Positions 23,040-35,221 of a DNA stretch of 64,000 nt are shown here, in pieces. Within the stretch, counting starts at the first letter, position 1. The number at the start of each line of letters is the position of its first letter. The notes beneath the pieces are model-generated. The model saw only the letters and a program-made list of their open reading frames with translations, searched no databases and had not been told where the DNA came from. The translations under genes and the position numbers were made by a program. The stretch is from Tigriopus japonicus (taxonomy: Eukaryota; Arthropoda; Copepoda; Harpacticoida; Harpacticidae): the NCBI GenBank assembly GCA_010645155.1, contig JAAGOF010000064.1, positions 2,056,612 to 2,120,611 on the forward strand, in the 5' to 3' direction.

Positions 23040-26000
23040 ATGGCTCCTAAAAATCCCTCTCGAGGCTCTCGCGGGCGGGGTCGAGGCGGGCGTGGCCCGA
23101 TGATGGCCGCGCCCCCGCCCCTGAGCACGCCCCTAGCACGTGAGCGTTTCGTGTCAGAATCGGGCGAAGACGCGTGTCCGATTTGCTTGAATCCCATGAG
23201 CATTTTCGCGACGGGTCGTTGCAATCACCCGGTGTGCTCGGAATGTTCCACCAGAATCAGAGTCTTGTGCGAGAAGTTCGAGTGCCCCATATGTCGACAA
23301 GACATGCCCAAGGTACGCCCACATAGCCCACACACCCATGGGACGCCATGATGAGAGGAAAGGTCATCAATGACCTGGCTTTGAACTAGTGAATGGCGCA
23401 AGATTGTTTTGCGTTTTAGGAGTCCTTTGGGAGATAATAGAGACCAGAGTTTCATTTCTTTAAAAAAGAATCGTTTCTACCCCTTGTGCATTTTTTTTCG
23501 TGTCCCGATAGAGGTAGTGAACCCTGTACGTAACACAATTTTATGGAATTAAGTCTACGTTTGATGAGATGTGGCTATTCTTTGTTGAGGAGAAATCCAA
23601 AATTAGAACCTTCTAAGATAGTGCTCTGTAAGAGATGTTTCGATAATATATTTGAAATGGTTGTCTGAAGGATATGAGTTTTTAACTAAAAAAACTTTCA
23701 TCCTTTAAGCACACTTCGGTAAGACGTTTGTTGGTGTATGAGTATGAATTGTGCTAAATCCGTAGAAATATATTAAGTTCATTTCCTTTTGCAGTATTAG
23801 ATAACCTCAATTTATTTAAGAAAAAGTCGCTCAAGCTATTATTTTTTATGTTTCAGGTAATTCACAGCCACAAACGCGAGTGTTATGAGGACCTCCACGA
23901 TAACCCCTCGTTCAAACTGTTACGGAAGGCTCGGATTTGTTTCGAGGATGAAGACATTGAGCGCTCATTTCATGAGTTATTAACGCACCAATGCCCGTTG
24001 TGCGGCCCAGAATTGTTGTCCTTTCGGTCATTTTCCCAACTAGAGCAACATGTACGACGAGAGCATCAATTGTTCTATTGTGATCTGTGTGTTCAACACC
24101 TTAATGTGAGTATCAAATCTGGATGATACAAATTATTTAGTTCATAGCATTTCTTCGACATATTCATTCCATGTTTCCAGATGTTTTCGCACGAACGTAA
24201 GTTTTATAATCGGAGCGATTTGGCCACCCATCGTCGTAAGGGCGATCCGGATGATAAATCCCATAAGGGACATCCGGAGTGTGTGTATTGTAGTACGAGA
24301 TTCCTAGATAAGGATTCCTTGTTCATGCATGTTCGACGTGATCATTTCTTTTGTCATTTCTGTGATTCTGATGGGCGACAGTGCTATTTTGGGTGAGTTG
24401 AGTAATAGTAAGTAAAACCTAGTGATTCCAATCTGAATTCCCGTGTCTCCGACTCTTCTCAGAGATTATGCGGATTTGAGGATGCATTTCCGCGACGAGC
24501 ATTTCCTCTGTGAAGAATGTGATGGGGCCAACGAAAGGTTCACTAACGCCTTTCGCACAGAACTGGATCTGAAAGGTTGGCTGAAATTTGCAGACTATGA
24601 TGAACTGAATGAATCGAATAGTATCTCTAAACATCCGTTACAGGTCATATCGTGGAAAAACATCGGTCGGGATTGTCCAAAAATGAAGTCAAACAAAACC
24701 GTACCGTTGATTTGGAGTTCAATTATGGCAGTCATCGGGACCAACACAGACAAGATGGCCGTGGTCACAGGGGAAGAGACGAGGGTGGTGGTGGTGGAGG
24801 AGGCGGCCAAGGGCGACGTGGTGGCGGTGGCGAGAGTCGATATCAAGAACCTTCACTACCTGAATACGTAGATCAGATTGATGGTGGCGTCCGAGAGTCC
24901 ACCCCTCAAAGTCTCCCAGATTTCTCTGGTGAAAATTTTCCCACTCTTGGAGGAGCTTCGGCTGGAGCTCAAAGTGGGACTCGAGGTGCCGAGGCCAATG
25001 CTGCTTCTCGATTTGCCAAATCTAGTGGTAGAAATGTCGATTGGCGAAGGAATCAAGATCCATCGAAAGAGGATTTTCCGTCGTTGCCTGGAGCGTCAGC
25101 CAATGCATCTTCAAAACCCATGGGTGCTTATCGAAAAGTGCCTCAGGTTGCAGGAAGTGGGAAACGAGCCGAGGATTTTCCGGCCTTAGGTGGCCCTACG
25201 AAGAGTCTGTCTCAATTCAATCAGCCCCCGGTTTATCGGAATACTATTCAGCAACCTGCTTGGTCGGCGGGTTCGGGACCGAATAAGGAGAATCAAACCA
25301 ACGGCACGGGAAAGAAACCCGCTCCTCCACCAGATTTGAGCGATTCATTCCCTGGTCTTGGAGCCCCACTAGTTCGTCCTTCGACCGAGTCATTTAATGG
25401 AACAAAAAGTAAGAAAGGAAAGAACAATACGAACAAGAAGAACTCGAAAGTGGTGGAAGAAAAAACGATATCGTCCTCGTTAAAATCAGTGGCTGAAATG
25501 TTATCATCCTCGCCTTCTGACTCAAATCATATGAGACTGAACAGCAACTCCAACGGAGACTGGAGCGAGGTTCCAGTTAGTAAAGCAAAAAAGTCCGAGC
25601 TCAAATCCAGCCTTAATAGCAGCAATAACAAACTCAATCAGTCGGGCCCATCTTCCACCATTCCTGGGTTAAGTTACGACCAAGATGTCAGGGTGAAATC
25701 CGAACCCGCGAAAATGGCAATCCCAAAAGTTCCAAATTCTCCTGTGAAAGAAGATTTCCCAACCTTGGGTCCATCGGCATCGAAATTGGACTCTCGATTC
25801 CGACCAAACTCTGCCCCCGTTGTTAACTACTCGATGCAAAAATCGACCAACAATATTTCGCCCCAAGAAGTTTCCAAACCACGTGCCACGATCAATGACA
25901 TTCAAGATGAGAGCGCTTTCCCAGGTTTAGGGCCCGCTGCCCGCCCTATTAGTGCCAATTTCCGGTCTACTCAAAAAGTGAAACCGAGCAACAACAATAG

Positions 26001-26566
26001 TTCCTGGGGCGTGGCTACGTCGCAAGAAAAGGCTCCGCCCCCTGGTTTGACTAAAAAGATGGGAAACAGACCGCCCCCTGGTTTTGCTGGATCTCTTTCG
26101 TTCAAATATGAACAACCTCAAGGCTTCAAGGAGCGAAATAATCAACTTCTTGGAATGATATCGAAAGTGTTGGGAGCGAAATCCTTGGAATTCAAGAAGT
26201 TCAAAGACATTTCCAGTCAGTATCGCGCAGGAGGACTGGATAGCCAGAAATACTACGATCAGTGTGAGGCCTTAGTAACTCTGGAAAAGTTCCTTAAATT
26301 CTTTCCGGAATTACTAGCTCTTCTACCGGACATTAAAAAGCAGCAGGTGAGTGCATGTACTTTCTCCGTAGGGAGACATACGGCAGTAGTGTAACTTTTA
26401 TTGTTTTATATTCTAGGAACTTCTAAAAGTCCATCAAGAGGCAAATCCGCAATCACAGTTGGCTTTGACTTCATGCCAAATCTGTCGGCAAGTTGTGAGA
26501 TTGACCGATTTGGAAAATCACGAAGCGTCGCATGCATTGGATTCAGATTTCCCAGCTTTAGGATGA
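23040..26566 (+). CDS. ZNF598: ZNF598-type RING/C2H2 E3 ubiquitin ligase
   Basis: ZNF598 (yeast Hel2) senses collided ribosomes and ubiquitylates 40S proteins, starting ribosome-associated quality control in the cytosol. Six exons join in frame: 23040-23312, 23857-24105, 24181-24392, 24463-24575, 24644-26346, 26417-26566. They give 2700 nt and 899 residues, close to the human length. An RGG-rich N-terminus precedes a RING finger at 46-87 (CPIC, CNHPVC, CPICRQ). Then come Cys/His fingers typical of the family (HQCPLC with HVRREH, YCDLC, PECVYC with HVRRDHFFCHFC, HFRDEHFLCEEC). A long disordered region has seven FPxLx motifs. The end has a C2H2 finger (C870, C873, H885, H889) and DFPALG. The exon 4 donor (AAAG|GTTGGC) is weak, but it restores the family sequence LKGHIVEKHRS. 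AATAAA is at 26643. Confidence 0.95.
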
Positions 26567-26962
26567 TCATCAATCGTTTATGAAATCACTCGACCTCCGT
26601 CCGTGTTTTGCAGTGAAAGCTATATTTTTTTGTCGAAAGTAGAATAAATCCTATGACAAACCTAAAAAAACCAAGCCGTTCGACTCAAAGCCAAAATTCC
26701 AATCCTTCGTTAGTGTATTTCTTTCACGCGAAAGAAGCCTGATGAGTTTATCAGGCTTCAAAATCAAAAGGAACAGCGTACCTGAAAAGTTTCTGACTGA
26801 AGCAACCCAAAAAGGTGCTCATGAATAATTGATGGCTTTCTTTGGTCAAACATTCAATCTGATTGTGTGCCTGAAGCCCCATCATGAAAGAACGACACCC
26901 ATAATTGGAGCCAGGTCTTAATTCACGATTAGTGACGGAAAGTGCTGTATTTTCATATAACA

Positions 26963-28273
26963 ATGGACGAGAACTCGGATCTCAACGAAGATGAGTTGGA
27001 GGAGACTGAATCCGAATACGACGAAGAAGAGGATCGAAGTAAGACCCGTTTTGCTTTGCAAGAACATCTTACCTTCAATTTTGAAGAACATGTTTCAGAA
27101 TCTCAAATATCCCGGTTTCTGGGATACACACCCACCGCACCGCCTCCTGATTTCAGGAGCATTTCACCTTCCATAGACAATAAGAACGACTGGAGACCCA
27201 GTCGCCGAGGATCTCCAAAGGTAGGGACCAAATTTACTACCATCGTATCCATATTCTCCTCCCTATCCAAGTATCTGTTCTTAATAGAAAATCCGAGGCG
27301 AAAAACTTAATTGGAAGGCCGAACCCAAAGTTCAAACCAAACGACAGAAAATCGCCAAACCTCGGGGAGTTTCGGAAGAAAGAGTACCACCCATTTATTC
27401 TGAACGGCTTCAATGGAATGCTCAGTCCAAAGTGGATGCCCATAACCCAAACTATCGACGTAATAGTGATTCGAGTGTCCGAACTGCGGTCGTGTTTTCG
27501 GATAAACAATTCTGGAAGGCCTCGCCCAAAGTGGATAGTCGGAACCCTTTGTATGATCATCACGGGCGGAAACACACACCGGATGACGAACAATGGCCAG
27601 TGACACCCGAAAAAAACATGGTACATGTTGGGTGTTCTAAAACTTGGGTTGAAAGGATGAGGGAGCATAGAATAATTGTTTCTCGTTCCAGCCGGGATAT
27701 GACACTGCTCGATATGAAGATTTGGATGAAGAGCAAAGAAGGGCGTATTTGGGAGAGGATCGTGAATCCAGTGGCTATCATAGTCACCATGAGGATGTCC
27801 CATCAGTTGTTTCAATCCACGATTCAATTGAAAATCGGGACGATGAAGACTCAATCAATACACAGGAAGGAGATATTGAAGACCGCGACGCCATTCAAAA
27901 GAGTTCTCGGGCTAACTCGGTGGCATCTAAGATATCGTCCGATATTGAAGAGGTTTTCAATGAAACCGAAACCATGACGGATATCAATTTACAACAAAAC
28001 ATCCTGACTGCGCAGCCGAGACCATATTCATCCGAGAGTTCTCGGACTCCAATTCCAAGATATCCCACCTCAAGCGAGTCGTCAACCCTCGGTATGAACG
28101 AAATGGACAACAATGGGGACACCTTCCAAAAGGGCCAAATGCCGGACGATTCTTCGGATGATGGCGACGAAGAACCCTGTTGTCTTTGCCCTTGTTGTTG
28201 CTGTTGGACCATGAGATGTGAATCTCAAAAGAATCGAAAGAAGAAACGCTCCTCTAAAGTTGGCGTAGCATAA
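26963..28273 (+). CDS. Tau/MAP-repeat-like protein with cysteine-cluster C-terminus
   Basis: Three exons in frame (26963-27220, 27288-27620, 27692-28273) give 390 residues. The N-terminus is very acidic. The middle is basic, with three spaced copies of a motif at 91-101, 125-135 and 158-168 (EKLNWKAEPKV, ERLQWNAQSKV, DKQFWKASPKV). The second and third continue to an NP-x-Y, and all are preceded by a short hydrophobic pair. This resembles the invertebrate form of the tau/MAP2/MAP4 tubulin-binding repeat (hydrophobic-x-x-K-L-x-W-x-A-x-S-K-V-G-S). The PGGG ends are missing, so the match is partial. An acidic Ser-rich region follows, then CCLCPCCCCWTMRC at 360-373 and a Lys/Arg tail. The cysteine block suggests palmitoylation or metal binding. 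It starts 397 bp after the ZNF598 stop. AATAAA is at 28335, 27 bp from the stop codon of the convergent neighbour. Gene structure is certain; the family is inference. Confidence 0.75.
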
Positions 28274-28366
28274 ACTGAAGTTAAATATATCCATCCATCC
28301 ACACACTAAGGGGTTTAATTCCACGATTCACTTCAATAAACGCAATAATACCATGTATCTTGAGGT

Positions 28367-31300
28367 CTAGGACCGTCCATATTTATCCGAATAGTCTTTC
28401 AACTCCTTGTTGAGATGCTGCTTAGATGATCTTGTTCGAATCCAAGCTTTGGCCTTGCCATTAAAATCGAAGGTATCGCTCTTGGGCAGGCGAGGAACAC
28501 CCAAATGACAATACACCACTTGATAACGAAAATTTTTGAAACCCTCCACTTCTCGGGCACAAACATAAAGTTTCGATTTGGATCGACGAATCAAGCTCCA
28601 CTTGGATTCCTTGGGGTTGAATGTGTTGGAAATCCACAAGCGGTTTGAAGCCAAAAGGGCACGCTCATTATTGGGACCTACGGAAAGAATGGCGAACTTT
28701 GAGCACAGCTCTGTGTGAATCGTACCCACTGTGCTCTCATCCTTCAAGGCGAAATCATTTGATTGTTGATACCGGTGGTGTAAATCCTGTTTCGCAGATC
28801 CCGTAGCTTTTGAGGATGACGGTATCGCGCCTGATGATGAGGCAGCATCTTCATGCGCTCTTGACTCGATAAATTCGCGACAAGATTGAACAACTTGTTT
28901 GTAAATGGCGATCTTGTCCGGTTGGATTGCGGATTTGGCCAAGGCTTGCGGGGTGGGCACGATTTGTCCGGGCTTCCACACACTTGTGGCCAAATATGGG
29001 ACACAACTTTTCGGGTCAATGACACACGCATTGAAGTGGATCTCATCTCCGGGAGTAAGGACGTGATTGATGGATAAACTGCGATCCGCCGCTGAGTGCT
29101 CGACAGATACCTTGAGATCGTACGTGTCGAATAAACAGTAACATTGGCGTTTCCCATCATGAAAGCCGTGAATGAGACCAAAGTTCTCATTCAGGGAAAA
29201 CTTGAAGATCCCTCGCGTTACTTCGAGATCGAAGAGGAGGCCATTGGCTTCACAAGCATCCTTGAGGTCATCTTGCAATTTGACAAACCTCTCCCATTTA
29301 TTGATGTCGCTATAGATCGGTACCATAAAAGCGGGAGAGAAATCCAATTTCTGGATCGAGTTGAACTTATCATTCGGCAGAGGACCTTTCACGGTGACAC
29401 CATTCGAATGGGCGATTAGTTTTACGGGTCCAGGAGCTTCCACTTCACAAACATGGGCATCAAGCTCCAGTGCGTCGCCATGATCCTCCAAGTAAGAATA
29501 CAAATCCTGGGAACGAGGAAAGGATAAATGGAGACCATCCAACTCGTAATAGATGTACTGCGAGGAATTGGACGTGGATTGTAAAAGAGCCACGTCCTTG
29601 TTGATAAGACTAACAAATCGGGCTTGCAGATGCAACTCGGGCAAGGGATCCCGCATTCCAACCAGAGCATTTGAATCAAGACCCATGAGCGGAATGGTGG
29701 GCTTTAGGATCTTGGTATGCAACGTCTCTTTCTGGATGGGGTTCAGAACTCTCTCCAAGTAGGCACTTGTCCGATCGCTCATCCGATCAACCTCATCCTG
29801 AGTTGGCATCCTGCTATTATCGTCCACGCCGGTCACACGGATTGCTAAACCGTGAATACTTGGAACATCACTCTTTTCCAAAGGCATAACGATGCAAGAC
29901 AACTTGTCACCGATCTTTAAGCACGTGGATACCGAGCAGAATCTGCTCAAAAAGAACACGTGTGATTTGTACTTGGACAATCTGAGAACGCCACCGGTGA
30001 TACGGCCAGGAAATTTGATGTTATCCAAGACGAGGAGAACCACTTCTCCTAATTCATCCTCCAGACAACGACTTGTTGCACTTGATTCACCTAAGAGAGG
30101 ATTGTCTGAGGCATAAAATTCGGGAAGGTTCTCTCCCACTGAAGCCACCACTGTACGATAAATATTAATCTTGTCCAAATGGATTTTATCCTTGGTGACG
30201 GGTTGAGGTTGGTTTTCCGGGCTGAAAATCCGGTTGTCGGCCGACCAAACCGAACTTGCTAGATATTGAATCTTGGCACTTGAATCAATTAATGTGCCGT
30301 GGAATAAGACTCGTTGACCTTCTTGGATCACCTGGAATAACTTTTTGCCATCGCGTGACGCAGTGGTAATTGGATCGACCCAAAAGTCGCAAACGTCAAA
30401 CAATACCAAATTGTAATGTATCTTTATCAAACCAAAGTTCTCATCTAGAATACGAAAAACCTTGCCCTCTTTGGCTTCATAGTACTCCGGAAAGTTGTCG
30501 GCATCTCTTGTTTTAGACATGGTTGTGGTTGAGTCTGGCACTTGGACCGATAGCATTTCATTGACATCATGATACTTTTGGAGCAAGAACTCGTCCGGTT
30601 GTTGAGCTGCATTGATTTGTTCTGGACTGAGTTCAAACCGCTCACTACACACGAGCGTAGCTAGGTACGGAATCATCTTTGTGTCATCCACTAAAGTTGA
30701 AATCACCTTGACACACACTCCGGGATCAATAAGGTCATACAAAGATGACTGGGGCTTTGGAATCATTTGTCCCACAGTGAAAAGACACAAACCCGGCTTA
30801 TTACTTAACGTTGACAACTCGATAATACCCGAACCTTCGCTCAGTATTTCCTTGACCAATCCTAGTGAGGGTAAAATTGGATGAGTTCGCATGTTTTGTG
30901 CCACCATTGGACCGGTAGGGGACAAAGGAAACTTGAGAGGCTCCGGCTCCAAATCAGTGATGAATTTCGGGTCCAATTGAGGAAAAGCCGTCCTTGATTT
31001 CCTTAGGAATTCGTTTAGTTTCAAATTCAGCTCGTCGCGCAAACCGGTGTTTAAATAACCGTACGAATACTCGCTACGACTTCCCAATAACCCATCACCT
31101 CCCTTAAATCTGTAATAGAATTAGATGTTTGAATCATTAGATTGGGTCAAGGGGCCATGGGTTTTCCATGATGTAGCAGGTACATACCTGGTGGGACGTG
31201 GAGCAGTCCGTGGGATCAGAAAGGGATTCAAAGACACAACCACGGCTTGAAGCTCCAGAACGGCGGCCTTCAAGAAACTTCCCTTGGTCAAGACAATACT

Positions 31301-32581
31301 TCTGGCAGTCAAATTGACTTCTTGGTTTGCTTTGACCTGAAACACGTATAAGGGGCATCCACTTCATTGCTTACAACTACTAGGGATCTACCTGTTCATA
31401 ACATTAAGGATTATTAAACTTACAATTGCATTGAGCGGTTTGTCGCGAAACATGTCCGATAACACGGCTTTTTGGCCATCGGCTAAATACACATCGCTCC
31501 GGTGGAACATGCAGAAGAACCGATCCTGTTGTGAACCGATTAAAATCTCGATCACCCCAAATGACTCGTCTTTAATCTCCCAGATTTTAGCCCGGGCATC
31601 GCGCATTTCCAGCCGATCCAAGCCATTGATGGTCAAAGGTACAATCGTGTCCGGTGTGGTACGCTCATGGAATTGGCTCAAGAAATCCGACTGGTTGGTA
31701 ATGGGCTCCATTCGCGATGGGTTCTCGGTGGAATTGGGCCACACGGTCATGGCCAAGAAGTCGAAGAACGGGCTATTCACCTCAACGGCATTAAAAAAAA
31801 CTTCCGTACCCACGGGCAAGAGACGATCAAGGCAGGCTTCGGCCCGACTCACAATGTCGATATATCGCACCGGTGTGCCATAAACATCTCCACTAACCGT
31901 ATTGGGCACGAACGTGACACTGATATGAAAGTAAACGGCAAAAAAAGGTCCGTCCCGTGAGTTGGGCTGGTAATCGAGGATCCCAGCCGTGTCTGAAATG
32001 TATTCACGAATCACTCCGAGTCCTCGAGGCACACTATGAACCTGAGGCGAAGGAAACGGCTCAGACAAGTCCGGATCACGTCCATCCAAGTCCGAGATAT
32101 CCAATCGAACACGAGCTCGAGACCCTGACCTGAACGACGGAGGTGGTTCGACCCCCGATTCGGGCCAATGTCCACCGGACAAACCCGAATCCCAAGCCGA
32201 GCCACCCGCCAACAACGGTTCGTCATCGGGTCGTGGTGAAAACGAAGGCCGAAAATGAGGCCGAGGTAACGCGGATCGGGTCTGATTCTGGAAATCGTCA
32301 CGCGAACGCACGACCTCGGACCCTCCCGGAAACCCTCGAAACGGGCCCGCGGAGCCTTCAAATCCCATGGGACGAAAGCTTCCACGAGCCAAAGGCGGAC
32401 TGGGCGATCGACGTCGATATCGATCGCGGGATCGAGATCGCGAGCGCCGTCGGCGACTCAAGCGATTCTCGCGACTCTGAGAACGGGCGGAACGGGGTGG
32501 AGGCGAGGGAGATTGGTAATCTCCGCCACCGTCCAAGCCAATCCGACCACGTCCATGGCCGGGAGCTGCCCAAGATGACAT
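28367..32581 (-). CDS. RS-rich protein with eight cold-shock-like modules
   Basis: Three minus-strand exons, 32581-31424, 31336-31188 and 31109-28367, are joined by small GT-AG introns of 87 and 78 bp. The frame is continuous and gives 1349 residues. The two long ORFs here are therefore one gene. Residues about 25-65 are Arg/Ser-rich (RRRRSRSRSRDRYRRRSPSP). I count eight degenerate modules at about 198-285, 330-425, 522-593, 650-728, 789-863, 927-1003, 1067-1148 and 1229-1305. A good module runs G-x-V/I, NFGLI, CLFD, GD-x-I-x-F and PYLATSVW. NFGLI followed by an aromatic/CLFD strand resembles the UNR/CSDE1 type of cold-shock domain, suggesting single-stranded RNA binding. Other OB-like folds are possible. 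Linkers repeat DKIxIYxxVVxS. Its 3' end faces the tau-like gene. I do not know a named orthologue. Confidence 0.85.
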
Positions 32582-32599
32582 TGGGGCGGCCTAAGAACC

Positions 32600-34027
32600 T
32601 GAAGGAGGGAAAGCGAATGCGAGGGGAAAACTAAACAAAATTACGGATTTTTAGAATGGCACAACGTTGGTCTCGTTGATGGAATGAGTAGCTTATGTGG
32701 ATTAGACAGGAAGTCTCAATGGTGAGATTACACCTGGATGGAGCTATTTCTGCCTCACGCTCTTTTGTCAATGTTAGTTGGTTCGAGTCGGTACTATGCG
32801 CTGATGGGATTGGGAACAATGCAGGAGGCCTTGCATGGATGGATGGATTTGAACGAGAGGAGAGGAATGAAAACAATCGTGTGGCCCTCCTCGCCAACCT
32901 CGTTCCTTAAATAGTAGTAGTAGATCCTCTTATGTACTGCATTCAGAATTCAGAATATCCTCGTGATGCCTGCGTTGCAGCGTTGCACTTGCCACAATCA
33001 CAAGCTTAGAAAACAACGTTCAGCTGATTAGAAGGCTGGGTACAAACAGAAAATAAGGGTCCACTGGGGACGAAACACAGTTGCAGTAAAAGCACTCTAG
33101 GTACAAATGAAGCTCTAGGTACAAAGAGAAACATGAATGGACTAATATAAGGATTAGCGTGCTATTTCTGGTAAATTAGGTTTAGAGCTCAAATAGGAGC
33201 TTCTTATTTGCTATGTTTGTAACTAGTTGCCCAATTTAGACTTGTTTGAAAATCTGACAATATGTTTAACCTAACAACGTGGTATACAGACAATATAGAT
33301 TTAATCTATAAATCTGAAAAAGAGGGAAAAGAAAAAATTAGCAATCACGTAAACAAGTACCCAGTTTTATTGGTGGAAGTTGGGAAAGCACGTAAAGGCT
33401 GTTACCAGTTATTTGTGCTAAAAATTAACGAAAAGTGCACAAAAGGTATGTGATCCAAAATGATTTTTGCATTTAGGTCGAAAACTTAAAAAATAATATA
33501 TTCACCTTAGAAAAAATCAGAGTTCTTTAGGTCGGGTCTAATAAGTTAGGCTCCCAAAATAATATAAAGAAGAAAAAGTTTGAATGCCTTTTAAAATGTG
33601 TGACAAAAACAGCCAAAAAGATATTCAAAAAATCGATGACCTGCCAATACCAGCTCCAATGTTAGGTAATGGGCAATCAGTTATTTTCTGACATTTCAGT
33701 TTATTTGTAAGTTTTATTATTTAGGCTCAATTATTCAGACGGCGATTCAATCTTGCTAAACGAGAAATAACATAGTTTGGCAAGCAGCATTGAGAATGAT
33801 TCTTTTTGTTGGTGAGCTTTCGACTCAGAGGGTTGAAGCCAGGCCTGCAATTTAAGTATGTTTAACATGATTTGGTTTTACGTCCGGGGTTTGTAATGAC
33901 GCCTTAAAGTTTTATTGAGATACAACGCAAACCACACCTCCCTGAAATTTATTGGAGAATGCTTTCTGAAGGGCTTAATCATTTGTATATTATGACAATT
34001 TGTTTCTTTGTGCGATTTGACACGTTG
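32600..34027. other. Intergenic region, promoter of the cold-shock-like gene
   Basis: No gene is recognised. The right end of the cold-shock-like gene and the 3' end of p53-like gene C bound it. TTTATT at 33911-33916 reads AATAAA on the minus strand, about 115 bp past the p53-like C stop, and is its likely poly(A) signal. Confidence 0.5.
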
Positions 34028-35221
34028 TTACTCGGATGGTTCGGGTGACGTCTTCTTCAACTCAGAAATTTTCCATTGGAGCACAGCTAATGGCAGGGAA
34101 GGCAATTCTGCCTTGATTCTAGCCATCTTTAATGCAAAATACTGATCCTCTAATAATGTTCTATCACATTTGCTGTCATCATTCGTGGATGAGCGTTTCC
34201 GCCTCGGTCTCTCGGATCCATTGCCCGAGGATTCTGAGTTAGGACTCAAAACAGACCCAGGGTTTTCATTGGTTACTAAATTGGAATTACTTTGGCTTTT
34301 CCGCAAACGATTGGTATTCCGCAGACCAACCACAACTTGAAGTTGTACAGGGGGAAAACTGGTCTCTTCATTCATCAGAGTACCCTCCAATTGAAGCATC
34401 CAGTTCCGAGCTATTTCCTTATTACCATTATCTGAAATGAAAAAGAAAAAAAAATCCCTATTTGGGTTAACTCTTAAAGCCAAAAGACACTCTTACTATG
34501 CGGTTCAGAACTGAAGCACAGAAACCGGATTTGTATTTCGTGGACGGCATTCATGCTGGAGAATTGAGCGGAGTAGTGACCCGAAGCATCTTTGGTATAT
34601 GTGGGTTCGATCGCGCAATCCACGATTTCAAAAGGACACTTATCTAGGTAATTTAAGGAAACAATTAACATCACTGATCGTCTATTGTATCGGGAGTTTG
34701 ATCACTTGCCCAATTTAGGATTCTTATGCTTCTCGCAAGCCGTGATAGGATTCTTCGAGTAAAGCAAATCGGAATGTCTCAAGGAAATAGTGAGAATATC
34801 ATTGGTGGCAATAGAGGGACTGTTCCTTTTGAGAAGAACGATCTGGTGGCGAACCACTTCCACTCGGTTGGTGTTCTCATTGTATTGAAGAACTTTCTTT
34901 TTGCTACCTAAATACCAAAAATTTGCAAACATATTCGTTGTTTTCGAGCATCTTCTGCAAATCATTGAGTTGGACTTACTAGGATGTTGTACAAGTTCAT
35001 ATGGAGCGGCGGAATGGGTATCATCCAGCACGTAGTTATCATCGATTTGCCACACAAACTGCAATCCATTCTCATCAAAGTGATTCCTAAAATCAAGAAA
35101 GTCCATTTGTGTGACGGATAAAGGATAACAAAGATTTGAATGGCTCTTACAATGCATCGCCACCGTTCACGCACAACCCTGCATCAGAAGTGAGCGTGTC
35201 AGTAAAGGAATGGCTGGCCAT
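34028..35221 (-). CDS. Divergent p53-like transcription factor, paralogue C
   Basis: Five exons were derived by splice signals and frame: 35221-35151, 35086-34980, 34907-34710, 34643-34497, 34431-34028. They give 927 nt and 308 residues. Intron 3 uses a GC donor (TTGG|GCAAGT), the only choice keeping frame. Residues 117-120 (CEKH in NPITACEKHKN) align with the p53 zinc CxxH. IQIRFLCFSSEPH (C168-x5-H174) aligns with the YMCNSSC strand. WMLQLEGT aligns with the TLED strand, and VQLQVVVGLRNTNRLRK with VRVCACPGRDR. The last intron falls after the same His and in the same phase as in paralogues A and B, supporting common descent. A Ser/basic linker (RPRRKRSS) and a C-terminal helix (LPLAVLQWKISEL), similar to LPLEFLKYKLQL of A, follow. 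It is much more diverged than A is from B. The ATG at 35221 is the first that fits exon 1. Confidence 0.6.

Noticed and set aside
27237..27854. 205-codon minus-strand ORF
   Set aside because: Antisense shadow of exons 2-3 of the tau-like gene, spanning its introns and with no family signal.
31388..32581. Separate gene ending at the stop at 31388
   Set aside because: A GTAAGT donor at 31423 and in-frame downstream exons join it to 28367-31109. The stop lies in the intron.
32143..32634. 163-codon plus-strand ORF
   Set aside because: Antisense of the RS-rich first exon of the cold-shock-like gene. Arg/Ser codons leave the other strand open.
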